Source of the DNA: Bacillus sp. EAC
Lineage (GTDB): Bacteria > Bacillota > Bacilli > Bacillales > Bacillaceae_G
Assembly (NCBI RefSeq): GCF_002156875.1
Contig: NZ_NCSY01000007.1
Coordinates: forward strand, 1 to 64,000
Direction of reading: 5' to 3'
DNA: 64,000 bases
The notes beneath the pieces are model-generated. The model had not been told where the DNA came from, searched no databases, and saw only the letters and a program-made list of their open reading frames with translations. Both the position numbers and the translations under genes were made by a program. The first letter of the stretch is position 1. Every line of letters starts with the position of its first letter. Below, piece after piece: positions 54,312-62,169 of this stretch.

Positions 54312-54405
54312 TCCTTAAGCAACTAACGAGAGCGTTAGTTTGAACAAAGATAGACTGCTTCAGCGGTCTTTTTATTTGCAGTAAATGGTAGAATCGTTGA
54401 GTAAG
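54312..54405 (+). repeat. Array repeat 59 (A+B+C)
   Basis: A at 54321-54340 (AGAG), left outer arm CCTTAAGC. B is GACTGCTTCAGCGGTC with T5. C is GTAAATGGTAGAATCGTTGA. Confidence 0.9.
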
Positions 54406-54483
54406 TATATTAATAAAAATTCCAGTATTTAACATTTATATTACTTGTTACATGTTATTATAGATAAAAAAGGGGTGGATGTT

Positions 54484-54798
54484 ATGAAAAAAAACATTTT
54501 AATATTTATGTTAATATTATCGCTTCTTTCTGTAGTGGGTTGTAATAAAAATAATGACAATAATGTTGAAGGAATTGCATACGCAAGTTTAGAGAGAAGC
54601 GAACAGACTGCGCTAAGTGATAAACATGGAGTGGTTAAAAAAGTTGAGTTTATACCTGATAATGCCACTATCTTAGATAAAAACTATAAGAAAGAAAAGT
54701 TATATTCAGTTTCTTTTAAATATGATACTGGAGATAAAATAGTTATCTTTATAGATACTAAAAATAACAAAAAAGTCGGAATGTTAATGAGCCAATAA
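54484..54798 (+). CDS. Small lipoprotein, unknown
   Basis: 104 residues. Signal KKNILIFMLILSLLSVVGC (lipobox SVVGC). Mature part of about 85 residues with NKNNDNN linker and a small beta domain (KLYSVSFKYDTGDKIVIFID). GGGGTGG is 5 bases before the ATG at 54484. Confidence 0.7.
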   Translation: MKKNILIFMLILSLLSVVGCNKNNDNNVEGIAYASLERSEQTALSDKHGVVKKVEFIPDNATILDKNYKKEKLYSVSFKYDTGDKIVIFIDTKNNKKVGMLMSQ

Positions 54799-54802
54799 AG
54801 TT

Positions 54803-54896
54803 TAATGCAACTAACGAGAGCGTTAGTATAAGTATGTAAGCTGCTTAATGCAGCTTTTTTTATTGAAGTAAACGGTATATTAATTCAAGGAAAAAG
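54803..54896 (+). repeat. Array repeat 60 (A+B+C)
   Basis: A at 54809-54828 (AGAG). B is AAGCTGCTTAATGCAGCTTT. C is GTAAACGGTATATTAATTCA then AGGA. Confidence 0.9.
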
Positions 54897-54946
54897 ATAC
54901 TATGTTATAATCTTGAAGATAAATTTAGTTGAATGAGGTTAACATA

Positions 54947-55339
54947 ATGAAAAAAATATTAATTTTGATATTATTAGGGATTATTGGAATAGGATGTTTT
55001 TTCCTATTTTCAGGTAACGAAGGGTTTAACATTAAGATTAAAAATCAAACGAACAAAAAACTCTCAGGCCTAATTCTTACTACCCCAAAAGGAGATATTA
55101 AAATACCTACACTATTAGAAGGTGAAGTATATAAAATAAATGTAATGCCAAATGGTAAGCGTTCTATAACACTACAATATAAAGATGAAAATGGTAAAAC
55201 AGAATCAATTGGAGTTATAGGCCAATTAAATAAGGAGTATCATGGAAAGGCTGAAGTAATTTTTGATTCTATCGATGAGAGTGGCTCGATAGATGTAAAT
55301 AGTTCATACGAGATTAGTAATTATAAATTATTCAACTAA
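54947..55339 (+). CDS. Membrane-anchored or secreted protein ending in the repeat
   Basis: 130 residues: hydrophobic N-terminus (ILILILLGIIGIGCFFLFSG, containing a Cys that could be a weak lipobox) and a beta-rich exterior domain (NIKIKNQTNKKLSGLILT). A TATAAT hexamer at 54906-54911 is a likely -10 box. GAGG precedes the ATG at 54947. The stop TAA (55337-55339) is inside the left arm of repeat 61. Confidence 0.67.
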   Translation: MKKILILILLGIIGIGCFFLFSGNEGFNIKIKNQTNKKLSGLILTTPKGDIKIPTLLEGEVYKINVMPNGKRSITLQYKDENGKTESIGVIGQLNKEYHGKAEVIFDSIDESGSIDVNSSYEISNYKLFN

Positions 55340-55390
55340 CGAGCGCATAAGTTTAACAAAAATAGCAGCCATAGGCTGCTATTTTATTTA
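55330..55390 (+). repeat. Array repeat 61 (A+B, overlaps gene end)
   Basis: A at 55334-55353 (AGCG; right arm CATAAGTT). B is ATAGCAGCC/GGCTGCTAT. Confidence 0.9.
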
Positions 55391-55461
55391 ATTTATATTT
55401 ACTACTTTCACTGATTAACTAAACTATTTGATTATCAAGATAATTAATATTTATGTCTTAA

Positions 55462-57153
55462 TTAGTGATGTTCAGATGGCTCAGGTTGAATGAAATTCAA
55501 ATGTTTCATTCGATTTATGACAGATAATACTTCATTAATTCTAGGTAATTCAAGCCATCTTTCGAAACCAGGAAAAAAGGAAGAAAATACAATATCCACT
55601 CCATCTTTCTCCATTTCTTCGAGAGCTTTTTGGATTTGTTCATGAAGAAAGATGGTGCGATCCTGATTTCTTATTGCTATTTTTCGAATTAAAAAGGCAA
55701 TAGCTGCAAGCTGGGCTTGTGATGTAATATTATAAAGCCCTCGGATATCAACTTGTTCATCACCAATCATCATGTATCCCATGGTTGAAACTATTAGCTT
55801 TTCTGTACCACTGCCCTGGGGGTAGCTTGTAAAGTGTTCGGTAGTTATTTTTCTTTCAATCTCCCATTTTGTATGTGGGATACGCTCGCGTGGTTTTTCG
55901 TGTTCACCTAAACTTTTTGCTTCCTTGGTGACGATTTTTGGCACAAAATTGTCCATCAGGATGATTTGATCGGCTACAGATAAAAATTCACTACTACCTC
56001 CGATAACAAGTATGGAGGATACGCCAATAGCCTCATAAAGCTCTCTGACACGTTCCGTAAAAGGTGTAATGGGTTCACGTTTGATTAATGACCGCATTTT
56101 CATGTCTTGAATCATAAAATTGGTTGCACTTCTGTCTTCATCAATAAGGAGCAGCTTACACCCGTAGTTGATTGCCTCCATAATATTCGCGGCTTGAGAT
56201 GTGGAACCTGAGGCGTAGTCAGTTGAAAACTGTTCAGCCGAACTATTGGGTATCCATTTTATGAAAGGCGTAATATTGATATTTTTGATGGAACGGCCCT
56301 CCTCAGCTGATATTTCCATTGCACTTTGAACTGTAATCACAAATTCTCGTCCGTCACCTATAATGTGATTGTAAATCCCCGAATTTAGTGCATCCAGCAA
56401 TGTACTTTTACCCGAATAACCACCGCCTGTGATGACCGTTACCCCCTGTTTTATTCCCATACCTCGCAAACCACAAATTTCAACTTCAACATCTTCCGGG
56501 GATTTAAAAGGCAAGGCACTCTCTAGTGGTCCACTTTTGTCTTTATTTCTTGGCAATATGCTGCCATTTCCAATAAAAGCACAATAACCACTGGATTTTA
56601 GCCATTCGCGAATCATATTTTGTTTTTTTTCTAAATCATATGAAGCATTTAATTTGATTAAGTCAAACTTGGTAATAAACTTCTCCACTTCTATTGGAAG
56701 CATTTTGCAGAGCATTCGCATAGCTTTAATATTATCCTTGTATGGAAGTTGAACTGTAATCATTATGCATAAATACAATTTTCCCGATATTTCTTCGACA
56801 AAGGATGCATTTCGTTGCAACAAAACATTGGTTGGACGGAAACAATAAAAAGCACCATTTTCTTTATCAGAACGTGAACGGTTATATATCAATTCATTTA
56901 ATGCCTCTGTATGATCAACCCATTCTCTTAATGCAAAATCTGAGAGAACTACTTGATTGATATTTTCATATAAACCGAGACGCTCAAAGGGTATTTTTAT
57001 GGTGATACATGGTTTATCGAGTGTTAGTTTATGTGTCCTTTCAATATTATAGGCAACCTCATTATTCCAATAGGTTGGGTCGTCTTCATAAATCATACTG
57101 TATGTTGATTGTGCGGATTGTAATGAGCGAAAATATTGAGCTAGTCTTTTAAT
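55462..57153 (-). CDS. ABC-class ATPase (predicted, COG3044-like)
   Basis: 563 residues if read from the ATT at 57153 (544 from an internal ATG at 57096). The Walker A is GVTVITGGGYSGKSTLLDAL, the signature-like DYASGSTSQAANIMEAINYG follows, and CKLLLIDEDRSATNFM is the Walker B. This order is that of the stand-alone ABC-class ATPases of unknown role, not a transporter. AAAGGA lies 9 bases before the ATT codon, with an in-frame TGA just upstream of it, so no ATG/GTG/TTG can extend to this N-terminus (KRLAQYFRSLQSAQSTYS). Follows the small gene at 57160 by 6 bases. Confidence 0.82.
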   Translation of the reverse strand: MKRLAQYFRSLQSAQSTYSMIYEDDPTYWNNEVAYNIERTHKLTLDKPCITIKIPFERLGLYENINQVVLSDFALREWVDHTEALNELIYNRSRSDKENGAFYCFRPTNVLLQRNASFVEEISGKLYLCIMITVQLPYKDNIKAMRMLCKMLPIEVEKFITKFDLIKLNASYDLEKKQNMIREWLKSSGYCAFIGNGSILPRNKDKSGPLESALPFKSPEDVEVEICGLRGMGIKQGVTVITGGGYSGKSTLLDALNSGIYNHIIGDGREFVITVQSAMEISAEEGRSIKNINITPFIKWIPNSSAEQFSTDYASGSTSQAANIMEAINYGCKLLLIDEDRSATNFMIQDMKMRSLIKREPITPFTERVRELYEAIGVSSILVIGGSSEFLSVADQIILMDNFVPKIVTKEAKSLGEHEKPRERIPHTKWEIERKITTEHFTSYPQGSGTEKLIVSTMGYMMIGDEQVDIRGLYNITSQAQLAAIAFLIRKIAIRNQDRTIFLHEQIQKALEEMEKDGVDIVFSSFFPGFERWLELPRINEVLSVINRMKHLNFIQPEPSEHH

Positions 57154-57159
57154 AAAATA

Positions 57160-57372
57160 TCATCCTTTCATATTTGGAAAGCTGTGAATAAGAAAAACTA
57201 ATTCCGAAGTTAAAAAAATATCCCAAGAAGGGGGACCGTTATCCTTTGGAACAATGTAACGACTAATCGGATATGTCCCTAATCTCCTGTTATAATCCTG
57301 CTCAAACATAAGCCAGTACTGTTTGAAATTTTTCGTCGAAAATGAATTCCATCCTAAATAATTCAATTTCAA
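57160..57372 (-). CDS. Small protein in operon with the ABC-class ATPase
   Basis: 70 residues from TTG at 57372, 6 bases after GGGGGAG: KLNYLGWNSFSTKNFKQYWL ... FLTSELVFLIHSFPNMKG. Its stop TGA overlaps the ribosome site region of the ATPase gene, suggesting translational coupling. Unknown function. Confidence 0.65.
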   Translation of the reverse strand: MKLNYLGWNSFSTKNFKQYWLMFEQDYNRRLGTYPISRYIVPKDNGPPSWDIFLTSELVFLIHSFPNMKG

Positions 57373-57899
57373 TAAATCTCCCCCTAATTGAGTTCAGATG
57401 AGTTTGAAAGAAAAAGATTAAATCCTAATCAATTTTAAAATAAAACCAATAATGTTCCTTTGACTATTTCTTGACTAAAAAAAATGACAGCCACTCTGTA
57501 AGTGGCTGTCATAGAATAGTTCGGCAAGGAAGCTTTAACGTTCCTTCTGCCTAAATATAAAAAGCCCTGAGAGTGAAACCTACCCTCAGAGCCAAATGTA
57601 TTCGTAAAAAAATATCTAAATAACAATATGAGGATAAGACATATATTTTTGTGTTTTCATTGTTATCCTCACCTCATTACGATTTATTTTTAAAGTAACA
57701 TTATCCTAACATTAATTTAATTATTTGACAACAGGTGAATCGTATGTTGTTTATTTAGCAAAAATATTGGATTTTTAGAGATTTGAAATTGTACTGTTCA
57801 TTCTCAGTTTTTTTTATATATCGCACCACGAAGAATTACTTAGAAATGGTAGTTTACACTAGTTTTGGAGGTGATTTGGAAAAGAATATAATTACTTTT
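57373..57899. other. Gene-free region with stem-loops
   Basis: Contains ATGACAGCCACT/AGTGGCTGTCAT (57484-57512), a strong stem that could terminate in either direction, and a looser GAGGATAA/TTATCCTC pair around 57629-57671. No credible gene. Confidence 0.5.
57484..57512. terminator. Strong stem-loop, terminator-like
   Basis: ATGACAGCCACT and AGTGGCTGTCAT pair perfectly around a five-base loop; A-rich before on the + strand, so a T-run follows on the minus strand. Confidence 0.6.
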
Positions 57900-57926
57900 T
57901 ATTAAGCTAACGAGTGCAATAGTTTA
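57900..57926 (+). repeat. Array repeat 62 (A only, eroded), between divergent genes
   Basis: GCTAACGAGTGCAATAGTTT at 57906-57925 with right flank AACAACACGA. Confidence 0.8.
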
Positions 57927-57949
57927 ACAACACGAATTGAGGTGAAGAG

Positions 57950-58507
57950 ATGAAGTTTGAATATGAACTCACCGGCTTAGGATGGGCTGAAGGTATTATT
58001 GAAATTAATAATCAAAAACATTACTTTGGTATAAGTTATTTAACAGATGGTTTAGGCGATTTTCTTAACGCACTTTTACAATTAAATAAGTATTGCTTAC
58101 CTTATGATGAGCAGAAGACGATTACAAGTTTAGAATGGGAATCTGAACCGGCAGGCACAAATATCGTTTTTAAATTAAAAGATGATAATTTACATATTAA
58201 GATAATAGGATTTGAAAATCTTAGTTTGAAATTAAATCCTGAAGTGAAAATCGAAACTACATGTTCTTATAATGGATTCTTAAAAGCCGTAATAAAAGAA
58301 ATAGACAAATTAATAAAAAAATATGTTATTGTTGGTTATCGCGAGACATGGTAAGAACATGGCTTTCCATTAAGCGCTTTTTTAAATTAAAAACATTACA
58401 TTCTTAACTTGAATAAGTATCCAATACAATTGATTGACTATTTAGGTGATGAATTAGAAAAAACTGATTTGCAAAATGATATTCAACTATTAATGGTAGA
58501 AATATAA
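57950..58507 (+). pseudogene. Unknown soluble protein gene with two late in-frame stops
   Basis: An ATG behind GAGGTGAAG opens 134 residues (MKFEYELTGLGWAEGIIEIN ... IVGYRETW), then TAA at 58352. The same frame continues EHGFPLSAFLN, TAA at 58388, then KHYILNLNKYPIQLIDYLGD ... LLMVEI to 58507. The continuation looks like the natural C-terminus (W-x-EH-FPL-S-FL-x-KHY). The first 134 residues might still fold. Confidence 0.62.
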
Positions 58508-58511
58508 TATT

Positions 58512-58586
58512 GTTATACAACTAACGAGCGCGTTAGTTGTATAACATGAGGTACCTATCCTATTCATATGGATAAGTACCAATTTC
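58512..58586 (+). repeat. Array repeat 63 (A+B), perfectly symmetrical A
   Basis: Arms GTTATACAACTAACG / CGTTAGTTGTATAAC (58512-58545), 15 bp perfect, centre AGCG. B is GGTACCTATCC/GGATAAGTACC without T-run. Confidence 0.95.
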
Positions 58587-58623
58587 AAAAGTGAAGAGCT
58601 TTTTGCTTAAAAAAATCCTTAAA

Positions 58624-59391
58624 TTAGTGAAGATAATCAAAAGTGTTTTTAGCTAATAATAAGCAAGTTACTAAAATGAAAAGTATACGAACGTAGCCAC
58701 TTCCCTGCTTAATAGCAAATTTCGATCCACAAATGGCACCAGCTATTTGTGCTAACCCCATACATAAACCATAGACGTAATGGATTTGCCCCAAATACAT
58801 AAACATTAACAATGCAGCTATATTACTCCCAAAGTTTAAAAACTTCGCATTTCCTGCTGCCTTTAAAAAATCAAAGCCAGTCATTAAAAAGGCAAATATT
58901 AAGAAGGAACCTGTTCCAGGACCTAGGAAACCATCATAGAAACCAATAGAAAAAATACATATTATAAAAATAATAATGCGGCTGATTGATAATTTTTTAT
59001 TGGTAGAAATAGATCCCCAATCTTTCTTGAAAATTGTATAAATCGCGACAGCTGCAAGCGTAACAAGCATCAGTGGCTTTAACACATTTGGATTCATCAA
59101 ATGGACAGTCCATGCACCTATCATCGAACCAATAAAGGTAAGTGGGAATAACTTATATACTGATTTTAAATCGAGCTTGCCAGAACGATAGAACATTATG
59201 GTACTCGTTAACGATCCAATAGAACCAGCTAATTTATTTGTTGCAACAGCTGCTGCTGGTGGAAGACCTGTAAATAACAATACTGGTAATGTAATCAGCC
59301 CACCGCCTCCGACGACAGAATCAATAAATGCTGCTAAAAAACCAAAAATAATTAATGTAATGAATAACGATGGATCTAAATCAAATATCAT
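58624..59391 (-). CDS. TSUP/TauE-SafE-family membrane permease
   Basis: 255 residues with about eight helices in two halves. The typical motif FGFLAAFIDSVVGGGGLITL near the N-terminus and GFYDGFLGPGTGSFLIFAFL in the middle mark the TauE/SafE (YfcA-like) family of putative sulfonate/sulfite or other anion exporters. GAAAGGTAG precedes the ATG. Inverted relative to its bordering repeats. Confidence 0.87.
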   Translation of the reverse strand: MIFDLDPSLFITLIIFGFLAAFIDSVVGGGGLITLPVLLFTGLPPAAAVATNKLAGSIGSLTSTIMFYRSGKLDLKSVYKLFPLTFIGSMIGAWTVHLMNPNVLKPLMLVTLAAVAIYTIFKKDWGSISTNKKLSISRIIIFIICIFSIGFYDGFLGPGTGSFLIFAFLMTGFDFLKAAGNAKFLNFGSNIAALLMFMYLGQIHYVYGLCMGLAQIAGAICGSKFAIKQGSGYVRILFILVTCLLLAKNTFDYLH

Positions 59392-59550
59392 CTAATCTAC
59401 CTTTCTTTTAGTTACTATTTAGATAGTAGTTAAAATACGTTTCGTTGTAAATAAAATTATTAAATGCACTACAAAGATACAGCCAATTTCTAATTAAGAT
59501 CACACTGAATTAATTTGCTGAGTAGTACTAACTTTTGTGGGGGAAGAAAT

Positions 59551-59748
59551 ATAAATTACATTGCTGATTCATTAGGAATGTAGAAATCAGAAATAGAAAG
59601 ATATCAAATACATCCTGATATCCATAATCCTATTATTTATAAGGCAAATAAAAATAAGGGAAACTTTGATACTCTTGATCTATTGTTGAACAAAATATTA
59701 GTACATACAGCTTTAAAAGATGATGCCCCTTTTTTACTATGCAACTAA
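59551..59748 (+). pseudogene. Short protein gene with ATA start and one in-frame TAG
   Basis: GGGGGAAG is followed after 4 bases by ATA (59551), reading (M)NYIADSLGM, then TAG at 59581, then KSEIERYQIHPDIHNPIIYK ... LKDDAPFLLCN. The stop TAA (59746-59748) is in the left arm of repeat 64. Whether it ever functioned with this start is unclear. Confidence 0.5.
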
Positions 59749-59775
59749 CGCATGCGTTAGTTGCATATGTAACGC
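59736..59775 (+). repeat. Array repeat 64 (A only), 30-bp perfect palindrome
   Basis: Half TATGCAACTAACGCA and half TGCGTTAGTTGCATA are exact complements (59738-59767). No B or C. Confidence 0.92.
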
Positions 59776-59826
59776 TCTCTTTGAATAATAATTACAAAAA
59801 AGTAATAGAAAGAAAGGGAGAATTTA

Positions 59827-60192
59827 TTGAATAGTAAAAATTTAATTATTGCCTCAGTAATTTTATCTTTAGGAATAATTATCGGCTGTTTACTCCTATC
59901 TCTTAAGTTTAGCTCAAGTATTAAAGTACCAAATAATAAAATAGTTGTAGAAAATAAAGTATTGATGGATATTAATGAGGCATCAAAATTTCTCGGACTA
60001 TCTGTTGTTGAGATAAAAGAAATTATTAATGCTGAACAAGAATCCATCGACAAGTATGGTGGTTTTAATGGAATAAGTTTACCCTATATAGTCATAAATA
60101 GAAGTTACTTTTTTGAAAGAGCTTCACTTATGATTTGGGTAAAAGATAGTTTCGATAATCATAGAAATTATAATGATGGAAAAATGAATTAA
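59827..60192 (+). CDS. Membrane-anchored protein with excisionase-like HTH segment
   Basis: 121 residues from TTG, 7 bases after AAAGGGAG. One N-terminal helix (LIIASVILSLGIIIGCLLL), then VLMDINEASKFLGLSVVEIK EIINAE, which resembles the excisionase/MerR-type helix-turn-helix 'EASKFLGLS', followed by ISLPYIVINRSYFFERASLM. Small membrane proteins carrying this DNA-binding-like segment exist in Bacillus, role unknown. Confidence 0.65.
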   Translation: MNSKNLIIASVILSLGIIIGCLLLSLKFSSSIKVPNNKIVVENKVLMDINEASKFLGLSVVEIKEIINAEQESIDKYGGFNGISLPYIVINRSYFFERASLMIWVKDSFDNHRNYNDGKMN

Positions 60193-60202
60193 TTAATGGG
60201 AA

Positions 60203-60296
60203 TAATTTAACAAACGCATGCGTTAGTTAAATTTCACGAGCTGCCACGACGGTTCTTTTTGTTGGACTAACAGGTAAATTAGTTGAACAAGAAAGG
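60203..60296 (+). repeat. Array repeat 65 (A+B+C)
   Basis: A at 60209-60228 (CATG centre; left arm AACAAACG). B is GAGCTGCCACGACGGTTC with T5. C is GGACTAACAGGTAAATTAGT then TGAACAAG. Confidence 0.92.
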
Positions 60297-60310
60297 GATA
60301 TAATTGGTTA

Positions 60311-60487
60311 ATATTCAATTATTTACTTACTGCAAAGATACTTAATCAAAGATATAAAATTGCTTCTGAGGTAGGAGAAATTTGGAAAAATGAAAGGGAA
60401 TTATTTGCTAAAAATATTGGGACATTTAAAATATTAAGAAAAATAAAGGGAAAATGGCAATTCTTATTTAATTTAATATGTAGGTAG
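60311..60487 (+). CDS. Possible 58-residue protein without a standard start
   Basis: An open frame reads FNYLLTAKILNQRYKIASEV GEIWKNERELFAKN ... FLFNLICR. No ATG, GTG or TTG begins it; ATA at 60311 lies 12 bases after AAGGGA. It could be a decayed gene. Confidence 0.3.
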   Translation: MFNYLLTAKILNQRYKIASEVGEIWKNERELFAKNIGTFKILRKIKGKWQFLFNLICR

Positions 60488-60588
60488 ACTTTTTAGAATT
60501 TCTTTTGTTTTATGATCAGAAATCAGTAAAACTATTAAATTGTAGGTTGCTCAAAGTAGTAAAGGTAGACAAAAAAGGAGTGGTAAGG

Positions 60589-60879
60589 ATGAAGTTACAT
60601 ATTTTATCAGAAGAGAAAGAAAGTCAAAACATTCATTATTACTGCATCGCTACTGATAGTCATCGCTACGACTTTGCGATTATCTTTTCAGGGAATTTTT
60701 TAGGGAAAGCCATGGTTATTTCTATTCAAAGCGAACGCATGGTGTTAATTTGCAGGGATGATTTAAAAAATCCAGAACATTGGGTACAAAAGCTTGGAAT
60801 TATGCCAGAGGATATCCCAGATCTTGAACAATTTTTTTATGGCATCCTGGAACAACAGATATTTACCGACCAATATTAA
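60589..60879 (+). CDS. DUF3055 (SAV0927-like) family protein
   Basis: 96 residues, cytoplasmic. HRYDFAIIFSGNFLGKAMVI, MVLICRDDLKNPEHWVQKLG and IPDLEQFFYGIL match the SAV0927/DUF3055 family found across Bacillota, function unknown. AAAGGAG is 8 bases before the ATG at 60589. Confidence 0.75.
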   Translation: MKLHILSEEKESQNIHYYCIATDSHRYDFAIIFSGNFLGKAMVISIQSERMVLICRDDLKNPEHWVQKLGIMPEDIPDLEQFFYGILEQQIFTDQY

Positions 60880-60886
60880 TTCGTTT

Positions 60887-60919
60887 GAGTCTCCAATGTT
60901 TAAGGAGGCTCTTTTTTTT
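60887..60919 (+). terminator. Terminator after the DUF3055 gene
   Basis: GAGTCTCC pairs with GGAGGCTC (one G-T), followed by T8. Confidence 0.8.
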
Positions 60920-60979
60920 GAACATTAAATAGTTATAGATTAAGCAATCTCAAATGTCATTAAGAACTGGATGAGCGTA

Positions 60980-61070
60980 TAATACGAACGTATGCGTTAG
61001 TTCAACAACAATCGCTGCTTCGGCAGTCTTTTTTTAATTGCAATAACTGGCAGGCTAGTTGAATAAGTTC
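60980..61070 (+). repeat. Array repeat 66 (A+B+C)
   Basis: Shortened A GAACGTATGCGTTAGTTC at 60986-61003. B is ATCGCTGCTTCGGCAGTC with T7. C is CAATAACTGGCAGGCTAGTT then GAATAAG. Confidence 0.88.
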
Positions 61071-61236
61071 AGGTGTGCATTTTAATAAGGACGATTAACA
61101 AATTAAAAGTAGTTTTATACGAGTAGGCTATTCCCCCAAGTTACAATTAATAATTATTAAAGTAGAATTAAATAGAAAATTAAATCAATTCTAAAAATAA
61201 TTCGAATAAATCTAAATAATATAGGGGGAGTTTGAA

Positions 61237-61566
61237 ATTAATCAAAAGTTGTTTTATTCAATAGTGTTAATTGTAATTTTACTAGTTTTAAGTGGGTGTA
61301 GTATTCGGAAAAGCAGAGTAGAACAATCTGTAAAAGATTTTCTAAAATCACAATTCAATTTAAATAATGGATATAAAGTTCTTGCTGCTAAGGAAAAAGT
61401 TTTAAGTGAAAATAACAAATATGCTTTTTAAATATAATTTTTAGGTAGCGGTTTGACAGTTTCGTTCATATCAGTTGAATATGGAATTTATTCAATACTG
61501 GATATTCTTACCGATAAAAAGTTATATAGAGTTCTAGGGAAAAAGGTTTATTTATTTTACAAGTAA
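61237..61566 (+). pseudogene. Lipoprotein gene with ATT start and two in-frame stops
   Basis: GGGGGAG is 6 bases before ATT (61237), reading (M)NQKLFYSIVLIVILLVLSGC, a full lipoprotein signal; an in-frame TAG at 61222 rules out a longer reading. After 64 codons come TAA at 61429 and TAA at 61435. The same frame then gives FLGSGLTVSFISVEYGIYSI ... LGKKVYLFYK to 61566. It looks like a decayed lipoprotein. Confidence 0.6.
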
Positions 61567-61594
61567 AGATAGTAATTTTAGGAGAAGAGAGAAT

Positions 61595-62155
61595 ATGAAT
61601 CCATTATTATTAGAAGTACGAACTAAACTAGTTACTGAAAGATTGAATTTACGAATACCAATGGCTGGTGATGGTGAAAAAGTAAATGCAGCAATTAGAG
61701 TCTCAATTAATGAGTTTAAAATTTGGTTACCTTTTGCACAAAGTATTCCTGAAATTACAGAGACAGAAATCAACATGAGAAGTGCTCACAATAAGTTTTT
61801 AAATCGTGAGAGTTTGCGATTTCTGATATTTCATAAAGAAACCGATGAGTTTATTGGAAATTGTACTTTACAGAACATTGACTGGGATGTTCCAAAATTT
61901 GAAATAGGTTACTGGATTGATACTCGATTTAGTGGAAAAGGTTATATGAAAGAAGCAATCGAAGAGTTAACGAATTTTGCCATAAATGATTTAAAAGGAA
62001 GAAGAGTAGTCATACGATGTGAATCAAGTAATGTTAAAAGTCGGGCGATACCTGAGAAATTAGGGTATGAATTAGAAGGTATATTACGAAATGAACATTT
62101 TTCTGCGGATGGCAAAAAACTTACTGATATTTGTGTCTATGCAAAAATTCAATAG
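61595..62155 (+). CDS. GNAT acetyltransferase, RimJ/RimL type (copy 2)
   Basis: 186 residues; VTERLNLRIPMAGDGEKVNA, IGYWIDTRFSGKGYMKEAIE (acetyl-CoA loop) and ESSNVKSRAIPEKLGYELEG repeat the blocks of the protein at 44440. TTAGGAG precedes the ATG. No repeat separates it from the decayed lipoprotein, so the unit is composite or a border was lost. Confidence 0.87.
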   Translation: MNPLLLEVRTKLVTERLNLRIPMAGDGEKVNAAIRVSINEFKIWLPFAQSIPEITETEINMRSAHNKFLNRESLRFLIFHKETDEFIGNCTLQNIDWDVPKFEIGYWIDTRFSGKGYMKEAIEELTNFAINDLKGRRVVIRCESSNVKSRAIPEKLGYELEGILRNEHFSADGKKLTDICVYAKIQ

Positions 62156-62169
62156 CTATTCATCAAAAC

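Noticed and set aside
57435-57626. A 63-codon minus-strand frame
   Set aside because: It runs through the stem-loop at 57484-57512 and has no ribosome site or domain.
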